Shown: positions 59,901-64,000 of the stretch, piece by piece
Layout of the letters: the number at the start of each line of letters is the position of its first letter
Position numbering within the stretch: the first letter of the stretch is position 1
NCBI RefSeq assembly: GCF_937616625.2
Contig: NC_065571.1
Span: 23,820,201-23,884,200, forward strand
DNA length: 64,000 nucleotides
Reading direction: 5' to 3'
Origin: Mercurialis annua
Lineage: Eukaryota; Streptophyta; Magnoliopsida; Malpighiales; Euphorbiaceae
Notes under the pieces: generated by a model
What the model saw: only the letters and a program-made list of their open reading frames with translations
Database searches by the model: none
What the model was told of the DNA's origin: nothing
Translations under genes and position numbers: made by a program

Positions 59901-60960
59901 TAAGTCCACTAGGCAAAGATAACTCATAAGTCCCTACAGCTAAAGCAGCAACTCTTGCTCCATTGCCAACTCGTAGGTCCACTTCGCCTTTTGTCAAACT
60001 TTTACTCCTTTTGAGACCCTGCACATTAGTACAAATGTGAGATCCAGATCCAGTATCTAATACCCATGAATCAGAAGTAGAAAGATTAATTTCTATAACA
60101 TGAATACCTGAAGTGGTAGTCTCACTACCCTTGTTCTTCTTCAGATCATCCAGATATTTCTTGCAATTCCTTTTCCAATGTCCAGGTTCCTTGCAGAAAA
60201 AGCAAGTTCCTTCCTTTGGCGGTTTTGCTTTGGGTTCATCCTTGGTCTTGGGCTTGGACTTGGGTTTAGACTTCTTGAAAGCCTTTCCCTTGCCCTTACC
60301 AGACTTTTTCATACCCTTTCCCTTGTTGACCATAAGAACATCCTTAATCTCATTCTTGATGTTCTTTTCAGCAGTTTGAAGCATCCCATGCAACTCTGTG
60401 GTGGTCTTCTCCATATTATGCATATTGAAGTTCATGATGAAACCATCATAAGCCTCAGGCAAAGATTGGAGAATAATGTCTGTAGCCAACTCTTGGGCAA
60501 TTGGGAGACCGAGCCTGTCCAAATGTTCAAGATGACCCTTCATCTTCAAAACATGAGGACTAACTGAGCCGCTAGTAGTCAACTTGCAAGAAAGCAAATC
60601 CTTGATGGTATTGAACCTTTCAATTCTTGCTCTCTCTTGGAACATTTCCATGAGATCAGTAATCATGGTGTTCGCATCCAATTCCATCATTTGCTTTTGG
60701 AGTTCATTCTCCATGCATCCAAGCATAATGCAAGTGACATCAGTAGAGTCATTGAGATGCTTCGTATAAGCATCCCTTAGAGCTCTAGTAGCAGCAGGAG
60801 CTGGTTCCTCAGGGAGGGGTTGATCAAGGATATATTCCCTTCTTTCTTGCCTAAGAACAATTCTTAGTTTTCTGTACCAGTCCAGAAAGTTAGTGCCATT
60901 GAGCTTATCCTTCTCAAGGATTGATCGCACTGATGAAGTATGTGTAGTGTTTGTAGCCAT
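56991..60960 (-). pseudogene. gag-pol: Element C gag-pol, almost intact copia polyprotein
   Basis: Start MATNTTHTSS at 60960, stop at 56991-56993. It would be about 1322 residues but for one extra T in a run (plus-strand AAAAA, 59817-59821), which ends the gag-protease frame at DKDGF; the rest reads on in the next frame without a stop. Order: gag; Lys-rich linker; zinc knuckle CFFCKEPGHWKRNC (from residue 253); protease LDTGSGSHIC (Asp near 302); integrase (LWHCRLGH...CESCLMGK finger; HTDVCGPL, SDRGGEYLSQEF core); RT (WQMDVKTAFLNG; YVDD at 57972-57983); RNase H (DTVADSTTEAEYI; LCDNNGAIA). All catalytic residues I can check are present. An upstream in-frame ATG at 61017 is less likely as the start. 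Confidence 0.95.
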
Positions 60961-61675
60961 TTCTACAACAATAAATATACAAGTAGCATTTAATAAAAGG
61001 CACAATAAAATTCCCACAACATATATCCATAATTCATATAAAAACCCTTAATGTTAATTTCAACAATTGAAAAATAATAGTGGGACAAGATCCATATTTC
61101 ACCCTACTTCAAGTAAGCTTTGGCTTATCACTTTAAGTGTGGTTTATTTAGGTAGGTAACACTTTACCAATTACATCTCATGCAATTCTTGAACATAGAA
61201 TATTAACATCACATGTAATCTTGATATTCTATCTTATACCCTAGGTTCAAAACTATTTTGATAACCTAGTTAAGTCTAACCAAATCAAACATATGGATAT
61301 CACTTTTATCCAACTTATCTTACTTAGATGACTTTATACATCATGCTTTGGCATAGCCTATACATAGCAATCTAAATCTTGACAAGTGTTATTATAATGG
61401 GAGGTATATTGAAGACTTAATATTAAATAAGGGTTTGTTATTTATCCTATTTAGTTATCCTATCTTATCACATATAAAATAATCATGCAAAGCATATAAC
61501 CAATAAGATAAACATGAAAACATATTATTTTACTATTTTAAATCATATTTAACAACAATCATATAAATATGTTATTCATGATAATTTAAATCATATTTAA
61601 AATTTATCATTAAAGTATTAAAATAAAATACATGACAAAAACACGCCGGCTTAAAAGGATAACGGGCCTTAATGG

Positions 61676-61770
61676 GGTGTATCAGCGGGGTCCAAGGGGC
61701 GCGGCCCCTTTGCGGGGTCCAAGGGGCAGCGCCCCTGGCGGGGCCCGGGGGCAGAGCCCCCGACGGTGGT
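61676..61770. repeat. GC-rich hairpin cluster in the leader of C
   Basis: Repeats of GGGGTCCAAGGGGC with three hairpins: GGGGC-GCG-GCCCC (61696-61708), GGGGC-AGC-GCCCC (61723-61735), GGGGGC-AGA-GCCCCC (61747-61761). Arms are kept while the 3-base loops differ. Confidence 0.88.
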
Positions 61771-62035
61771 CCCGCTAGTCGGTTTCTCACATGTTACTCT
61801 TAACAGAATTAAAATTTCTTTATCCGAAATCAATAATCTTAACTGATTACGGTTTATTTTAATATGTTCAAAATAAATTAAAATAACCCCAAAACCCTAA
61901 TTACTGCATCTTAAAAACTGTTCAGAAACAATTTATTTAACACTTAAATAACAACAGTTTCATTAATTCGGCTCATAGCAGAATTAAATACAGTTTTATA
62001 AATTATGTTCATAACATAATTAAACACAGTTTTAT

Positions 62036-62280
62036 CAATAGAATTAAAACAGTTTCACAAACAATTTACTAATCCTATTTAAAACAGAATTACTAATAGA
62101 ATCAAAACAGTTTCACAAACAGTTTACTAATCCAATTCAAAACAGAATTACTAATAGAATTAAAACAGTTTCACAAACAGTTTACTAATCCTATTCAAAA
62201 ACAGTTTTCCTAATAGAATTAAAACAGTTTCATAAACAGTTTACTAATCCTTATTCAAAAACAGTTTTATTATTCTGTTT
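62036..62280. repeat. 58-bp tandem repeat, four copies, in the leader of C
   Basis: CAGTTTCACAAACAGTTTAC and relatives start at 62050, 62108, 62166 and 62225 (period 58-59), each with CTAATCC and ATTAAAA between. A weaker fifth copy may precede. Confidence 0.88.
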
Positions 62281-62576
62281 CCTCTTTTCTTATCAATTCG
62301 TATGAACATTAATACTATGAAACCTTTAATCAAATTAAAACGTAATATTAATTTAGAACAGTATATTCGAAGTTTTAATCACATTAAACGATTAATCAAA
62401 TTAATTCTTCATACTATTTTTAATACAATTAATCACATAAACGTTTTATTTATAATTACAACGAATTAAAATTCCTTCAAAAACAATTTCGAAAAACAAC
62501 CCCTTTTTCAAAACAGAACATACAATAAGCATATATCACATATATACTCAGAATCTAATTAATCAAATTACAAGCA

Positions 62577-62588
62577 GCTCTGATACCA
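62577..62588 (-). other. Primer-binding site of element C
   Basis: TGGTATCAGAGC on the minus strand, one base from the 5' LTR. Confidence 0.93.
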
Positions 62589-62589
62589 C

Positions 62590-64000
62590 TGTTGGGTTTA
62601 ATTGGTTCATAACGCAGCGGAATTTCAAAAATTTATCTAAAAACCCAAACCAAGATCCATGTAATTCGAATTAACAGAATAATTACTTACTTGTATGTCG
62701 AATTCAACAGCAATGTAGGAAGGAAGGAGGCGGTTCACTTTGGTGATACCTGGCCTCGGATCAGAAACGCCTCCAAAAGAACGCGTCCTCTACGAGTATC
62801 CACACGAACAGACCTTAGCCAAAACTAGTGCTTGTGTGTGCTAGCACTATTGCTTCACAAGCAATTTCGAATTTTAGTGATTTAGTGAATAATGAATTTC
62901 GTGATTTTCAAACCAATTGCTTAATGAGTATTTATAGTGATAAATAACACTAGGGTTTGAGACAAATTCGAATTTCAATCTCATTGCAATTCTACAAGTT
63001 TATGTTTATCAAAAACTCCTTTTTGATAATTATCCATATATATTAATTACTATATTTATTATCTTCCAAAATAATAATAAATTAAGGAAAACACTTATCC
63101 TTAAATTTCAAATTAATATATATATTTATTAATATATATATATATTACGAATTATATATATATATATAATTAATCACTTAATCACATTGGGCTTGTACAA
63201 CCCATAACTGTTTTGGGCCTGTTCTTAGTGTGCGACCCTATAGGTTCATATAACGTTGGCAGTAGGCTCGAAATCCCTATTTCAGCCCACAAGTCACAAG
63301 TGGCCTCTAGCAAGACATTATGACTACCCAAGTTATATGAATATCGATAATCTGATTTAACCATTTACAATAATATTTTAATCCCTTTGTCTCTCGATAT
63401 CCAGATTGAATATAAGGCATAGTTATGTCATCCTTATAAAATTCAATCATTAGTTTCTTGACTCTAAGTAGACTGAAAATGATAACTTCTTATCAATTAG
63501 CATGGCCATGCATTTTCTTCAGTCTATCTTCTTCAAGGGGCCCATAGATATCTTACTCAAATAAATGAGGGACAAATTCCTTCTCAGTCACTCACATTTC
63601 TCACATAGTTACTTTCATATCCAATGACAATCTATTCCATTATCCTGTTAAAGATAATGTAAGACTGTATCAAAATATGAAATAGCTATGTAGAAATCCA
63701 TGATGATTTCAAGGTCAAAGGATTATACTAATAGAACTGTAATGAGAATTACTTATGACAGTGATCTATGTAGTATTCTCACAGTGGGTCATCCAGTGCC
63801 TTATTTCTCAAATAGCACCTATGATTTGACTTAATATCTCATATACATAATTAGTAAAATATAATCATCAGTCAACATCATACTAGTCTCAATGTTCTAT
63901 TAAGACTAGGGATAGATGGTATATAATTCTTTTATTAAACCTAAGGGTTCTACTATCAAGTCACATACTCGATGACCTTAGAAAGAATTAACCATTCAAG
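62590..64000 (-). mobile_element. Element C, 5' LTR (cut by window end)
   Basis: Matches 55434-56869 of the 3' LTR to the last base of the window; the remaining 107 bp (equivalent of 56870-56976) lie outside, followed presumably by the rest of B's 3' LTR. TATA box at 62929-62936; the AT run at about 63150-63168 is shorter than in the other LTR. Confidence 0.95.

Larger units (their letters stand above)
60961..62589 (-). mobile_element. Leader of element C
   Basis: About 1.6 kb of non-coding, very AT-rich sequence between PBS and gag. It holds a 58-bp tandem repeat (62036-62280) and an isolated GC-rich hairpin cluster (61676-61770). A 72-codon minus-strand frame across the GC cluster (Pro/Ala/Gly-rich) is composition-driven and not called. 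Confidence 0.8.

Noticed and set aside
61572..61790. Pro/Gly/Ala-rich frame over the GC cluster in C
   Set aside because: Composition of GC-rich hairpins; no homology or initiation signal.
1..64000. Host genes, organelle DNA or viral inserts
   Set aside because: No frame outside retroelements has a recognisable domain, and no plastid, mitochondrial or pararetroviral motif was seen.

Overview
This window looks like intergenic heterochromatin from a plant nuclear genome, probably a eudicot. It is AT-rich and made almost entirely of nested LTR retrotransposons with plant-type primer-binding sites (initiator tRNA-Met). The gag-pol genes are plant Ty1/copia and Ty3/gypsy types, and two DNA-transposon-like inserts are present. 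I found no host gene, rRNA, tRNA gene or CRISPR array. The species cannot be named from this sequence.

Layout, left to right. Element A (1-10468, +) is a long-LTR, gypsy-like element without pol. Its 5' LTR is cut by the window edge and carries a 916-bp inverted-repeat element; its 3' LTR carries a 370-bp MITE. From 10469 to 16939 lies an old Tat-like gypsy element (J: LTR end, PBS, decayed gag start), broken by two solo LTRs (H 10610-13046, I 13065-15877). K (16940-17832) is an LTR start inserted in J, and G (17833-22250, +) is inserted in K. D (22251-31165, -) is a decayed copia element. F (-) is a gypsy-like element in pieces (31166-31371, 45082-48088), interrupted by E (31372-45081, -), a chromovirus-like gypsy with two LTRs and a 5-bp target duplication. 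E is itself interrupted by B' (33771-38632, +), an internally deleted copia copy that keeps an open gag frame. B (48089-55433, +) is a nearly full copia element inserted in F's LTR. C (55434 to about 107 bp beyond the window, -) is a young copia element sitting exactly at B's PPT/3'-LTR junction.

The most interesting signal is not in the proteins. The long gypsy-type LTRs (A, E, F, G, H, I), although diverged, share an ordered set of structure-forming blocks downstream of the promoter. Most carry short palindromes centred on CGACG. All carry a conserved box of about 55 bp containing a CCTATTG...CAATAGG hairpin and GTGATCAC. Most then carry a row of up to four stem-loops whose loops are conserved while their stems differ between families with compensating changes. 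This suggests selection on RNA or single-strand structure in the LTR leader.

Nearly all coding regions are damaged. Most stops fit C-to-T decay at CG or CHG sites, as expected for methylated transposons. C is closest to intact, with one single-base frameshift. All functional calls are by reading the sequence; no search was run.
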